A DNA stretch of 64,000 nucleotides from Ewingella sp. CoE-038-23 (GTDB lineage Bacteria > Pseudomonadota > Gammaproteobacteria > Enterobacterales > Enterobacteriaceae): the NCBI RefSeq assembly GCF_040419245.1, contig NZ_JAZHOH010000001.1:1240001-1304000 (forward strand). Direction: 5' to 3'. Both the position numbers and the translations under genes were made by a program. This document shows positions 33,841 through 41,531 of this stretch, one piece after another. The notes under the pieces are model-generated. The model was not told where the DNA came from. It ran no database searches and saw only the letters and a program-made list of their open reading frames with translations. Numbering within the stretch: the first letter of the stretch is position 1; each line of letters starts with the position of its first letter.

Positions 33841-35526
33841 ATGGATTACGATTACATCATCATTGGTGCCGGTTCAGCCGGCAACGTATTAGCGACCCGT
33901 TTAACCGAAGACAGCAGCGTCAACGTGCTGCTGCTGGAGGCGGGCGGCCCAGATTATCGTCTGGATTTCCGCACGCAGATGCCTGCGGCGCTGGCTTTCC
34001 CGCTACAGGGGAAGCGTTACAACTGGGCCTACGAAACTGACCCAGAGCCATTTATGAACAACCGCCGCATGGAGTGTGGCCGTGGTAAAGGGCTGGGCGG
34101 CTCGTCGCTGATTAACGGTATGTGCTACATCCGTGGTAACGCGATGGACTTCGACAACTGGGCGAAAGCGCCGGGTCTGGAAGACTGGAGCTACCTCGAC
34201 TGCCTGCCGTACTTCCGCAAAGCTGAAACTCGCGACATCGGGCCGAACGATTTCCACGGCGGCGATGGTCCGGTGAGCGTTGCGACGCCGAAGAATGGCA
34301 ATAATCCGCTGTTCCACGCCATGATTGAAGCAGGCGTGCAGGCCGGTTATCCGCGCACCGACGACTTGAACGGCCACCAGCAGGAAGGCTTCGGCCCGAT
34401 GGATCGCACAGTGACGCCAAAAGGCCGCCGCGCCAGTACCGCGCGGGGTTATTTGGATCAGGCGAAATCGCGCGCTAACCTGACGATTGTCACTCATGCG
34501 ATGACCGACAAGATCCTATTTGAAGGCAAGCGCGCCGTGGGCGTGAGCTACTTCAAAGGCGACGAGTACAATGCCAAAACGGCGAAAGCCAAACGCGAAG
34601 TGCTGCTGTGCGGCGGGGCGATTGCTTCTCCACAGATTCTGCAACGCTCCGGCGTCGGCCCGTCCGAACTGTTAAATAGTCTGGATATTCCCGTGGTGCA
34701 TGACTTGCCGGGCGTTGGCGAGAACTTGCAGGACCATCTGGAAATGTACTTGCAGTACAGCTGTACTCAGCCGGTGTCACTCTATCCGGCGCTACAATGG
34801 TTCAACCAGCCGAAAATCGGTGCCGAGTGGCTGTTCAACGGCACTGGCGTGGGTGCCAGCAACCAGTTCGAGGCCGGCGGCTTTATCCGCAGCCGCGAAG
34901 AGTTTGAGTGGCCGAACATTCAGTATCACTTCCTGCCGGTTGCCATTAACTACAACGGCAGCAACGCGGTGAACGAGCACGGCTTCCAGGCTCACGTTGG
35001 CTCAATGCGCTCGCCAAGTCGCGGCCGCGTGCAGGTGAAGTCGAAAGATCCGCGCCAGCACCCGAGCATTCTGTTCAACTACATGTCGAGCGAGCAGGAT
35101 TGGCACGAGTTCCGCGATGCGATCCGTATCACCCGTGAGATCATGGCCCAGCCAGCGCTGGACCCGTACCGTGGCCGAGAAATCAGTCCGGGCGCAGATG
35201 TTCAGACCGACGAGCAGCTCGACGCCTTTATCCGTGAACATGCCGAGACGGCGTTCCACCCGTCTTGTTCATGCAAAATGGGTAGCGACGAGATGGCCGT
35301 GGTAGACGGGCAGGGGCGCGTGCACGGTATGCAAGGCCTGCGCGTGGTGGATGCGTCAATCATGCCGCAAATCATCACTGGTAACCTGAATGCGACCACC
35401 ATCATGATCGCCGAGAAAATCGCTGATAAGATCCGTGGACGCGAAGCCTTGCCGAAGAGCACGGCGGATTATTATCAGGCCAACGGCGCGCCGGTAAGAA
35501 AAGAAGCGGCTAAACCATTACTCTGA
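33841..35526 (+). CDS. betA: Choline dehydrogenase BetA
   Basis: A membrane-associated FAD flavoprotein of the GMC family that oxidises choline to betaine aldehyde; 561 residues (E. coli 556). The FAD-binding dinucleotide motif [18 protein letters not shown] is at residues 4-21. GMC signature 1 follows in [20 protein letters not shown] near 80-99, and signature 2 in [16 protein letters not shown] near 260. The active-site His is expected in HPSCSCKMG near 475. It ends the betIBA operon, with a terminator 40 bp beyond its stop. Confidence 0.97.
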   Translation: MDYDYIIIGAGSAGNVLATRLTEDSSVNVLLLEAGGPDYRLDFRTQMPAALAFPLQGKRYNWAYETDPEPFMNNRRMECGRGKGLGGSSLINGMCYIRGNAMDFDNWAKAPGLEDWSYLDCLPYFRKAETRDIGPNDFHGGDGPVSVATPKNGNNPLFHAMIEAGVQAGYPRTDDLNGHQQEGFGPMDRTVTPKGRRASTARGYLDQAKSRANLTIVTHAMTDKILFEGKRAVGVSYFKGDEYNAKTAKAKREVLLCGGAIASPQILQRSGVGPSELLNSLDIPVVHDLPGVGENLQDHLEMYLQYSCTQPVSLYPALQWFNQPKIGAEWLFNGTGVGASNQFEAGGFIRSREEFEWPNIQYHFLPVAINYNGSNAVNEHGFQAHVGSMRSPSRGRVQVKSKDPRQHPSILFNYMSSEQDWHEFRDAIRITREIMAQPALDPYRGREISPGADVQTDEQLDAFIREHAETAFHPSCSCKMGSDEMAVVDGQGRVHGMQGLRVVDASIMPQIITGNLNATTIMIAEKIADKIRGREALPKSTADYYQANGAPVRKEAAKPLL

Positions 35527-35563
35527 TAAATAGCTAGACTGTCTTTATCGTCTGGACATGATA

Positions 35564-35597
35564 AAAAGAGATAATCTTCGGGTTATCTCTTTTTTTT
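35564..35597 (+). terminator. Intrinsic terminator of betIBA
   Basis: The stem AGAGATAA / TTATCTCT with a TCTTCGGG-type loop is followed by eight T, about 40 bp after betA. Confidence 0.9.
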
Positions 35598-35631
35598 GGC
35601 TACGGCACTGTGCGGCAGGAGCGGGAATTTT

Positions 35632-36114
35632 ATGACGGATTCAAACAAGGACATTCTTTGGCAGGATGTACACCACAGTAAACTCAATGTCGCCCAGCTT
35701 TACGCCATTCTGGCCCTGCGCAGCGACGTGTTTGTGGTGGAGCAAAACTGTATTTATCAGGATATTGATGGCCGCGATTTGGTGGGCGAAAACCGCCACA
35801 TCATTGGCTGGCAAAACGGCCAGCCGGTGGCATATCTGCGCATCCTCGACCTGGACGGCGAAGTGGCGATTGGCCGCGTGATCATCGCCCCCGCCGCCCG
35901 AGGCCTGAAGCTCGGTTATCAGCTAATGGAAAGGGCACTGCAATCTTGTAAAAAGCACTGGCCCGACGCCGACGTTATCCTTTCCGCACAGGCCCATTTG
36001 CAGAAATTCTACGGCAGTTTCGGGTTTGTGGCTTACACGGATATTTATGATGAAGATGGGATCCCGCATATAAGTATGAGGTTAAAGGGGGGCGGCCTGA
36101 GCGGTGAACTTTAA
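35632..36114 (+). CDS. elaA: GNAT-family acetyltransferase ElaA
   Basis: A 160-residue GCN5-related N-acetyltransferase of the ElaA family; the substrate is not established. The acetyl-CoA-binding motif A region is visible as GRVIIAPAARGLKLGYQLM at about 83-101. The ElaA-type segments LYAILALRSDVFVVEQNCIY near 24 and QAHLQKFYGSFGF near 120 are clear. The ATG at 35632 has a GGAG ribosome-binding site; an upstream start would add 12 poor residues. The last residues (GGGLSGEL) look unlike other ElaA tails, and the stop lies 3 bp from the edge of repeat element copy B, so the 3' end may have been altered by the element. Confidence 0.93.
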   Translation: MTDSNKDILWQDVHHSKLNVAQLYAILALRSDVFVVEQNCIYQDIDGRDLVGENRHIIGWQNGQPVAYLRILDLDGEVAIGRVIIAPAARGLKLGYQLMERALQSCKKHWPDADVILSAQAHLQKFYGSFGFVAYTDIYDEDGIPHISMRLKGGGLSGEL

Positions 36115-36117
36115 AGT

Positions 36118-36890
36118 CAAGGTCAAAACCGTGGGCTCGCCGCCCACACTGGCCCAAAGGGTTTTAAACGAAACCCTTTGGAATCCTGCGTTTTTTGCCA
36201 CTGGAAGATCGAGGCTGCGCAGAGTTGGAATGGACATGTTTCAGCAGCCATCGTGTTCGTCGCGAAGTGCCGCCGCTTAGGCGGTATCCTCGCTGCGGGA
36301 TTCCAACCCGCGTAAAAAACACGCGGTTTTCCACCTCTTGCTCGGCGTCACTTCTGAACGCGACTTACTGGCATTTAGACCGTGCCGTTTCAGGGGAGTG
36401 ATGTTCTGCTCCTCCCCCAGAAAAGGGGGAGGGAGCAAGACAAAAAACCACTGAAACGGCTCGGTTGAAATGCCTCAAAACCGCAGTCAAAAATGGCGCT
36501 GAGCGAATGGTTCGAGACCTAGGGCTCGAGCCGAGCGAAGCGAGACAGCGTTGCAAAGCAACGACCCGAAGGGCGAGGCCAGAGGCCGAGTAAGCCTGAA
36601 GCGAAGGTACCGCCTAAGCGGCGACATTTTGCGGTGGATAACGGAAGTAGCTGAAACATGTCCGCTCAGCGAGCGGCAGCGTGGAGTAAAGAGCCGGGGA
36701 TTCTCAAGGGGCGCGGCGATAGGCGCCCCTTGAGGCCGGTGTGGCGGCAGCGCACGGTGTTGACCTTAAGGCCCGTTTGCGTGGCAACGCAAGGTTTTGC
36801 CGGTGTGGCGGCAGCGCACGGTGTTGACCTTAAGGCCAGTTTGCGTGGCAACGCAAGGTCTTGAACTTGAACTTGAAGTTGAATTTAAAA
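36118..36890 (+). repeat. Bipartite inverted intergenic element, copy B
   Basis: A ~770-bp element between the convergent elaA and LysR genes. Type I arm on the left with its core palindrome at 36273-36284, type II arm inverted on the right with its core at 36610-36621, spacing 337 bp. Compared with copy C the centre lacks about 60 bp (only one C/G-run hairpin, near 36410-36435), while the right arm has gained about 60 bp of short repeats (36530-36592). Left-end stem-loop at 36151-36181 (CCAAAGGGTTTT / AAACCCTTTGG), right-end stem-loop at 36703-36735 (CTCAAGGGGCGC / GCGCCCCTTGAG). The right end holds a 64-bp tandem duplication. Confidence 0.85.
36736..36863 (+). repeat. 64-bp tandem duplication in copy B
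   Basis: Two nearly identical 64-bp units (36736-36799 and 36800-36863) differ at only two or three positions. Each contains CCGGTGTGGCGGCAGCGCAC and the hairpin TTGCGTGGCAACGCAA. A single copy of the same unit ends copy A (about 6170-6226). Confidence 0.85.
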
Positions 36891-36905
36891 AGGCCCAGTA
36901 ATTCC

Positions 36906-37862
36906 TCAATTACCCCCCTCCCAATAAGGCTTCTCCCCATATTTCTCTACCAGAAAATCAATCACCGCCCGAACCTTCAGCGACAGCCGTTTCCCCTGTG
37001 GGTAGAGCGCGGAGATGGTTGGAGTTTCAAGCTGGGTTGAGACTTGATACTCCTCTAGCACGCTGACCAGTCGACCGTCGTGCAGTGCCTCACCAATGAG
37101 CCATGTAGGGAACACCACCAGCCCCATGCCGTTGATGGCTGACTGAGTCAGGGTCTCGGCGTTGTTGCCCGTGAGTACCCCGCGCAGGCTGTAGGCTTGC
37201 CATTCTGTAGACGAGCGTGCTGAAGAGGACTTAGGGCGGAAGAACCAGCGCTGGGAGCCTACGTAGCCTTTAAAAACCAAACAGCTGTGTTGCAGAAGAT
37301 CTTCAGGCGAGGTGGGCATCCCGGCTTTTGCCAGATAGTCGGGGCTGGCGGCGAGACAGTATCGCTGCACGGCCAAGGTCCGGGCTTGCAGCGAGGAGTC
37401 AGCCATCACGCCAATGCGGATCAGCAAGTCCGTGGCGTCATGCAGTGGGTCGATAAAATCATCGGTCTGCATCAGCTCAATCTGCAACTTGGGGTAACGG
37501 GCGCACAGCTCGTGCAGCCAAGGGGCGATGTGGCGCTGGCCGAAGACAATCGGCGCGTTAATCTTAACCAGGCCGCTCGGCTCCAGATCTTGCTCCTGCA
37601 AACCGCGCTCGGCTTGGGCAATTTGGTCCAACACCTGTCGAGCATGGTGGCCTAACAACTTGCCCGACTCGGTGGGGCTAACGGCCCGGGTATTGCGATA
37701 GAGCAGTTGGGTTTGCAGGGCTTGCTCCATCTGCTGGATAACCCGCGATACGCTTGATGGCGAGAGGGCTTCGCGTCGCGCTACTTCTGAAAAACTCCCT
37801 AAATCCAATACGGCGACAAACAGCTTTAGAGATTTGAAATTGATCTGATTAAAACCTTCCAT
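36906..37862 (-). CDS. LysR-family transcriptional regulator
   Basis: A 318-residue LysR-type regulator. The DNA-binding domain is N-terminal: FKSLKLFVAVLDLGSFSEVA, then RREALSPSSVSRVIQQME, at about 8-45. The effector domain follows from about residue 90. I chose the ATG at 37862; a GTG at 37922 would add 20 residues rich in charged and Cys/His residues without homology to LysR starts. It is divergent from two YdcZ-type transporter genes, about 100 bp away, and probably controls them. The effector is unknown. Confidence 0.9.
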   Translation of the reverse strand: MEGFNQINFKSLKLFVAVLDLGSFSEVARREALSPSSVSRVIQQMEQALQTQLLYRNTRAVSPTESGKLLGHHARQVLDQIAQAERGLQEQDLEPSGLVKINAPIVFGQRHIAPWLHELCARYPKLQIELMQTDDFIDPLHDATDLLIRIGVMADSSLQARTLAVQRYCLAASPDYLAKAGMPTSPEDLLQHSCLVFKGYVGSQRWFFRPKSSSARSSTEWQAYSLRGVLTGNNAETLTQSAINGMGLVVFPTWLIGEALHDGRLVSVLEEYQVSTQLETPTISALYPQGKRLSLKVRAVIDFLVEKYGEKPYWEGGN

Positions 37863-37963
37863 CTGTGCGTTTCTCGCAAAGGTATTTTCGAGATTGTCCT
37901 GTTTTTTGCAATGAAATGCCACGCTATAGTCCGCATCTTTGCCAATTGATTAACAGGAAAACC

Positions 37964-38398
37964 ATGAATCTGTTGTTAATACCGCTGGTAGTGCTGGCGG
38001 GAATGGGGTTGTCGATGGAGGCGGGGCTGATTGGTCCGCTGGGGACAGAGGTGGGGCACCTATGGGCCACGCTGAGCATCTTTGGTGTCGGCACTGTGCT
38101 GACCGGCTTGTTGGTGCTGTTCTTCGGCCCGCGCAACGCGGTGTCCTACAACCAGCTGCCGGGCTGGCAAATGCTCGGCAGCGCGCTAGGGCCGGTTTAC
38201 GTCATCGTGCTGACGCTGGCGACGCCGGTGATTGGTATCGGCTTAACCATGATTGCCGTGCTTTCTGGGCAGGTGGCGAAAAGCCTGTTGATTGATCATT
38301 TTGGCTGGTTCGGCACCACGGCCAAGAAGGTTGGCGGTGAGCGCCTGCTGGCGCTGGTGTTTATTGTCGCCGCGCTAATTCTGATTGCCTGGAGCTGA
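37964..38398 (+). CDS. DMT-type small transporter, YdcZ (DUF606) family, subunit 1
   Basis: A 144-residue inner-membrane protein of the DUF606/YdcZ family with four predicted helices, beginning MNLLLIPLVVLAGMGLSMEA. DUF606 members are half-size DMT carriers, often encoded in pairs, and probably form heterodimers. The start is the ATG at 37964, preceded by AGGAAAACC. The next gene of the same family starts 2 bp after its stop. A LysR gene is divergent. The substrate is unknown. Confidence 0.88.
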   Translation: MNLLLIPLVVLAGMGLSMEAGLIGPLGTEVGHLWATLSIFGVGTVLTGLLVLFFGPRNAVSYNQLPGWQMLGSALGPVYVIVLTLATPVIGIGLTMIAVLSGQVAKSLLIDHFGWFGTTAKKVGGERLLALVFIVAALILIAWS

Positions 38399-38400
38399 AG

Positions 38401-38850
38401 ATGACTGAATTGATTATGATTGTGTTGGCGGTGATCGCCGGTGCTGCGCTGAGCATGCAGGCGGCGGTTAATGGCAAGTTAGGTGAGCAGGTTGGAGTAT
38501 TAAAAAGCGCCTTTCTGACCTTCGGCGTGGGTGCCGCCATTACCGCGTTGCTGGTGCTGTTTTTGCAAACTCCGCAATCCGCCACGCTGCTGACCGTGCC
38601 GAAGTGGCAGCTTATGGGGGCGCTATTTGGCGTGCCTTACATCATCATCATGGTGATTGCCGTTCCGCGCATCGGCACCGCCGCCGCGACGGTGGCGGTG
38701 ATCCTCGGCCAGCTGGCGATGGGGATGATGATTGATAACTTTGGCTGGCTGCACAACCCCACCATTGGGCTTTCATGGCATCGTCTTGCGGCGATCCCTT
38801 GTCTGGCTATCGCGCTGTGGCTGATTTATCGCAGCGACCGTTCGCGTTAA
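38401..38850 (+). CDS. DMT-type small transporter, YdcZ (DUF606) family, subunit 2
   Basis: A 149-residue relative of the preceding protein, with four helices and the same family patterns (AALSMQAAVNGKLGEQVG near the N-terminus and QLAMGMMIDNFGWL near 105). Close packing with subunit 1 (2 bp gap) and sequence kinship suggest the two products assemble with opposite membrane topology, as proposed for paired small multidrug-type carriers. It converges with the RES toxin gene, 11 bp away. Confidence 0.88.
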   Translation: MTELIMIVLAVIAGAALSMQAAVNGKLGEQVGVLKSAFLTFGVGAAITALLVLFLQTPQSATLLTVPKWQLMGALFGVPYIIIMVIAVPRIGTAAATVAVILGQLAMGMMIDNFGWLHNPTIGLSWHRLAAIPCLAIALWLIYRSDRSR

Positions 38851-38861
38851 AACCGTTTGGG

Positions 38862-39320
38862 TCAAATCAGGCGCGGATCGAAGGCCATCGGCTGCTTCTC
38901 AACACTCGCCAGCAGTGGCGCAAAATCAGGGTGCAGCGGATTCACAATGACGTTGAATTCGCTGGGCACGATCACCGACGGCACGCGCAAACCCACGCTG
39001 CTGGCGGACTGAAGCCACGCTTCGCCGAGGCTCTGAGTGCTGTCCGGTGGCGAGGGATCTTTCCAGTCTTCGCTCAGGTTGTCGAGATTCAGCTGCTCCA
39101 GTTTTTCATCAGGAATATCAATGCTCAGCAGGGTGTAAGACTGAAGTAACAGGCTGCTTTGCAGATGGACCATGATCTCAAGGATCGCCAGTGAGATGCT
39201 GGTGGCGAGATAGACCACCGGCTTGCCGGGAGGGTTCCAGCGCCCGCCGTAAAGTTGGGCGCCGGTTCCTGACCAGGCGGTGGAGAGGTGTTTGGTCTTG
39301 ACGATGCGGTACAGCCTCAC
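38862..39320 (-). CDS. RES-domain toxin of a type II toxin-antitoxin system
   Basis: A 152-residue RES-domain protein. Toxins of this family degrade NAD+ and halt growth unless bound by their antitoxin. The name-giving residues are visible as Arg27 (YGGRWNPPG), Glu48 (LAILEIMVH) and Ser120 (VPSEFN). The start is the GTG at 39320, which overlaps the antitoxin TGA (GTGA); the long in-frame upstream extension runs inside the antitoxin gene and is Arg-rich noise. Length is typical (about 150). All key residues are present, so the toxin looks active. Confidence 0.93.
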   Translation of the reverse strand: MRLYRIVKTKHLSTAWSGTGAQLYGGRWNPPGKPVVYLATSISLAILEIMVHLQSSLLLQSYTLLSIDIPDEKLEQLNLDNLSEDWKDPSPPDSTQSLGEAWLQSASSVGLRVPSVIVPSEFNVIVNPLHPDFAPLLASVEKQPMAFDPRLI

Positions 39321-39778
39321 CCAAAGACCCCGTATTCCAGACGGCCAATCAGGCGGTTGACTTCTAACGCACCGGCTTCTGAAGCCAGCATCTCTACCGG
39401 CGGCACGCCGCCGAGTGCGGGAGCAGGGCGACGTATCCAATCAAGGGCGGCGCTGCGGTCGCCTTCGAAGAGATCGGTTGCTGCGTCAACGATGCGTATC
39501 AGGCGGGCTACGCGCTCACTTTCATCCGTTTTCAACAGCCCATTTTCGGCTTTACGACGAGCAAAACTGCGCTCGTTGATCCCCATTATTTCCAGTAGTG
39601 CCATTTTTGACCATCCCAGTTCGGCATTCAGACGGTTGATACTATCAACTGAAAAACCTTTCTGTATGGCGTTAATCAAACTGATTCCTCCACTTGCGGG
39701 AAGCCCCGCAGATTGCCACAAACGCATTGCAGGAAGTGGGGCGTTTTTGGAATGCAGCTCTGAAATTTTACTCTCCAT
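39317..39778 (-). CDS. Xre/MbcA/ParS-type antitoxin (DUF2384)
   Basis: A 153-residue antitoxin for the RES toxin. The N-terminal half carries an Xre-like helix-turn-helix (VDSINRLNAELGWSKMALLE and IMGINERSFARRKAENG, about 45-80). The C-terminal DUF2384 toxin-binding domain runs from about 100 to 153 (RSAALDWIRRPAPALGGVPP then VEMLASEAGALEVNRL). It is the first gene of the pair and should autoregulate the operon. A small dyad, TTGTC / GACAA, overlaps the likely -10 region (TATAGT on the minus strand) about 40 bp upstream. Confidence 0.92.
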   Translation of the reverse strand: MESKISELHSKNAPLPAMRLWQSAGLPASGGISLINAIQKGFSVDSINRLNAELGWSKMALLEIMGINERSFARRKAENGLLKTDESERVARLIRIVDAATDLFEGDRSAALDWIRRPAPALGGVPPVEMLASEAGALEVNRLIGRLEYGVFG

Positions 39779-40226
39779 AACAGACTCCTTTTATCATTCG
39801 GCTAATTGTCATTACTATAGCACGACAAATGGCAGGTGTACGTATTTGGCACAATTTGCGAAGCTTTCTTTGCACTCCCTTATCATCCATTTATGAACTT
39901 TGTGTGACGGCAATCACACAAAGTGTGTATGAAGATGAAACAGAAATTGACAAACATTGACCAAATCTATTTATTAGCTAACAAAATTTGAACCTGAACT
40001 GTGGCGACTGGAAATTTCAGCGCCTTTGTATTAAAGGCTCGCAATCGGTTGCGGATCACAGTTTTGAATTCTTTTTTATGCGTAGTGATGTGGCACGCCA
40101 ATTACGGTTTTAAACATTTAGTCAGATATAGCAGGACAATAACCTGTAAATCCGACCTGACTGTTTCGTAAAAATTGTCTCCTTCTGGCAAAAGGAGTTG
40201 CTCTCTAACCGCTCCCTGGTAAATCA
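39779..40226. other. Divergent control region between the toxin-antitoxin operon and tsx
   Basis: A 448-bp gap with the antitoxin promoter at its left end and the tsx promoter on the right. It contains a perfect CRP-type site at 39903-39918, listed separately. A long A/T-rich leader precedes tsx, as in E. coli, where CRP and CytR act. I cannot place CytR or DeoR operators with confidence and see no gene here. Confidence 0.55.
39903..39918 (+). promoter_or_regulatory. CRP-type binding site upstream of tsx
   Basis: TGTGACGGCAATCACA matches the cAMP-CRP consensus TGTGA-N6-TCACA exactly. It lies 309 bp upstream of the tsx ATG. Tsx is under CRP control in E. coli, which supports the reading. Confidence 0.75.
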
Positions 40227-41114
40227 ATGAACAATAAAATAATTGCAGCTGGCGCACTTTTAGCTTTGTCTTACAGCGCGACCGTACTGGCTGACGACAC
40301 ACAAGGCGAATTCGTTTCTGACTGGTGGCATCAAAGCGTTAACGTGGTGGGCAGCGCGGATACGCGTTTCGGACCAACCATCCGTAACGACGTCTACCTC
40401 GAATATGAAGCTTTTGCACACAAAGACTGGTTCGATTTCTACGGCTATATCGATATTCCTAAGACTTTCGGCGCGGGTAACGGTAACGACACCGGTATCT
40501 GGGATAAGAACGGTTCTCCACTGTTTATGGAAATCGAACCTCGCTTCTCTATCGACAAGCTGACCGGCACTGACCTGAGCTTCGGTCCGTTCAAAGAGTG
40601 GTACTTCGCGAACAACTATATCTACGATATGGGCCCGAACAGCGATAACCGCCAGAACACCTGGTTCATGGGTCTGGGTACCGATATCGATACTCACCTG
40701 CCAATGAGCCTGTCCCTGAACGTGTATGCGAAATACCAGTGGGAAAACTACGGTGCGGCGAACGAAAACAGCTGGGACGGCTACCGTTTCAAAGTGAAAT
40801 ACTTCGTTCCATTGACCCCACTGTGGGGCGGTAACCTGAGCTACATCGGGTTCACCAACTTCGACTGGGGTTCAGATTTAGGTGACAACGACTTCGCAGA
40901 CGTGAACGGCCGTAAAGCGCGTTCAAGCAACTCTGTCGCGTCAAGCCACATTCTTTCTCTGAACTACACCCACTGGCACTACTCTTTCGTGGCGCGTTAC
41001 TTCCACAACGGCGGCCAGTGGCAAGATGGCGCAGAGCTGAACTTCGGCAACGGCAACTTCGACGTGAAGTCTACCGGCTGGGGTTACTACGCGGTTATCG
41101 GTTACAACTTCTAA
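40227..41114 (+). CDS. tsx: Nucleoside-specific outer membrane channel Tsx
   Basis: A 12-stranded outer-membrane beta-barrel that lets nucleosides and deoxynucleosides cross at low concentration. The 295-residue precursor (E. coli 294) has a signal peptide, [20 protein letters not shown] then LA, cleaved near residue 22. The mature start is [20 protein letters not shown]. The barrel end is [14 protein letters not shown]. Codon bias is strong, consistent with high expression. It stands alone with a terminator at 41138. Confidence 0.96.
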   Translation: MNNKIIAAGALLALSYSATVLADDTQGEFVSDWWHQSVNVVGSADTRFGPTIRNDVYLEYEAFAHKDWFDFYGYIDIPKTFGAGNGNDTGIWDKNGSPLFMEIEPRFSIDKLTGTDLSFGPFKEWYFANNYIYDMGPNSDNRQNTWFMGLGTDIDTHLPMSLSLNVYAKYQWENYGAANENSWDGYRFKVKYFVPLTPLWGGNLSYIGFTNFDWGSDLGDNDFADVNGRKARSSNSVASSHILSLNYTHWHYSFVARYFHNGGQWQDGAELNFGNGNFDVKSTGWGYYAVIGYNF

Positions 41115-41137
41115 TCAGATGCCTCGCGCACATTGTT

Positions 41138-41167
41138 AAAAACCCGGCCTTGCAGCCGGGTTTTTTT
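41138..41167 (+). terminator. Intrinsic terminator between tsx and cusF
   Basis: The stem AAACCCGGC / GCCGGGTTT with a 6-nt loop is followed by seven T. It lies between convergent genes and may act on both. Confidence 0.88.
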
Positions 41168-41173
41168 ATGGGC

Positions 41174-41530
41174 TTATTTCTTGGCAGCAATCGCCACCAC
41201 CACCTGATTGCCGTTCTCCGGCTTCAGGCTGAAATCCACCTCTTCTCCTTCTTTAATATTGTTCAGCAGCGCCGGATCGGCGACTTTAAAGCCCATGGTC
41301 ATGGCTGGCCACTGGATGGCCGGGATCGGACCGTGCTGCAAGGTCACCATGCCGTTAGCGGTGTCGATTTTCTTCACCACACCGCTGGCGTTGGCGACAT
41401 CACTTTTGGCGCTATTGCCCGACATATCCATTCCGGCCATGTCGCCCGACATGCTGGTAGCAGAAGCAAACTGCGGCGCAGCGGCGAAAATGACGGCAGA
41501 GAGTGCGAGGGTTTTGATGAGTTTAGACAT
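41174..41530 (-). CDS. cusF: Periplasmic copper/silver chaperone CusF
   Basis: A 118-residue secreted metallochaperone that hands Cu(I)/Ag(I) to the CusCBA pump. The signal peptide is MSKLIKTLALSAVIFAAAPQ then FASA. The metal ligands are visible as His66 (LQHGPIP), Trp74, Met77 and Met79 (IQWPAMTMGF). These match the His-Trp-Met-Met site of CusF, including the cation-pi tryptophan. A Met-rich stretch (MSGDMAGMDMSG) precedes the domain. The ATG at 41530 follows the cusA stop by 1 bp. It is last in cusCBAF; in E. coli cusF lies second (cusCFBA). Confidence 0.95.
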   Translation of the reverse strand: MSKLIKTLALSAVIFAAAPQFASATSMSGDMAGMDMSGNSAKSDVANASGVVKKIDTANGMVTLQHGPIPAIQWPAMTMGFKVADPALLNNIKEGEEVDFSLKPENGNQVVVAIAAKK

Positions 41531-41531
41531 G

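Noticed and set aside
36736..36863. CRISPR-like array
   Set aside because: Only two units, no spacers of constant size, and no cas genes; it is a simple tandem duplication.
38862..39440. Longer RES toxin starting at 39440
   Set aside because: The added 40 residues lie inside the antitoxin gene and are Arg-rich; the GTG at 39320 overlaps the antitoxin stop in the usual way.
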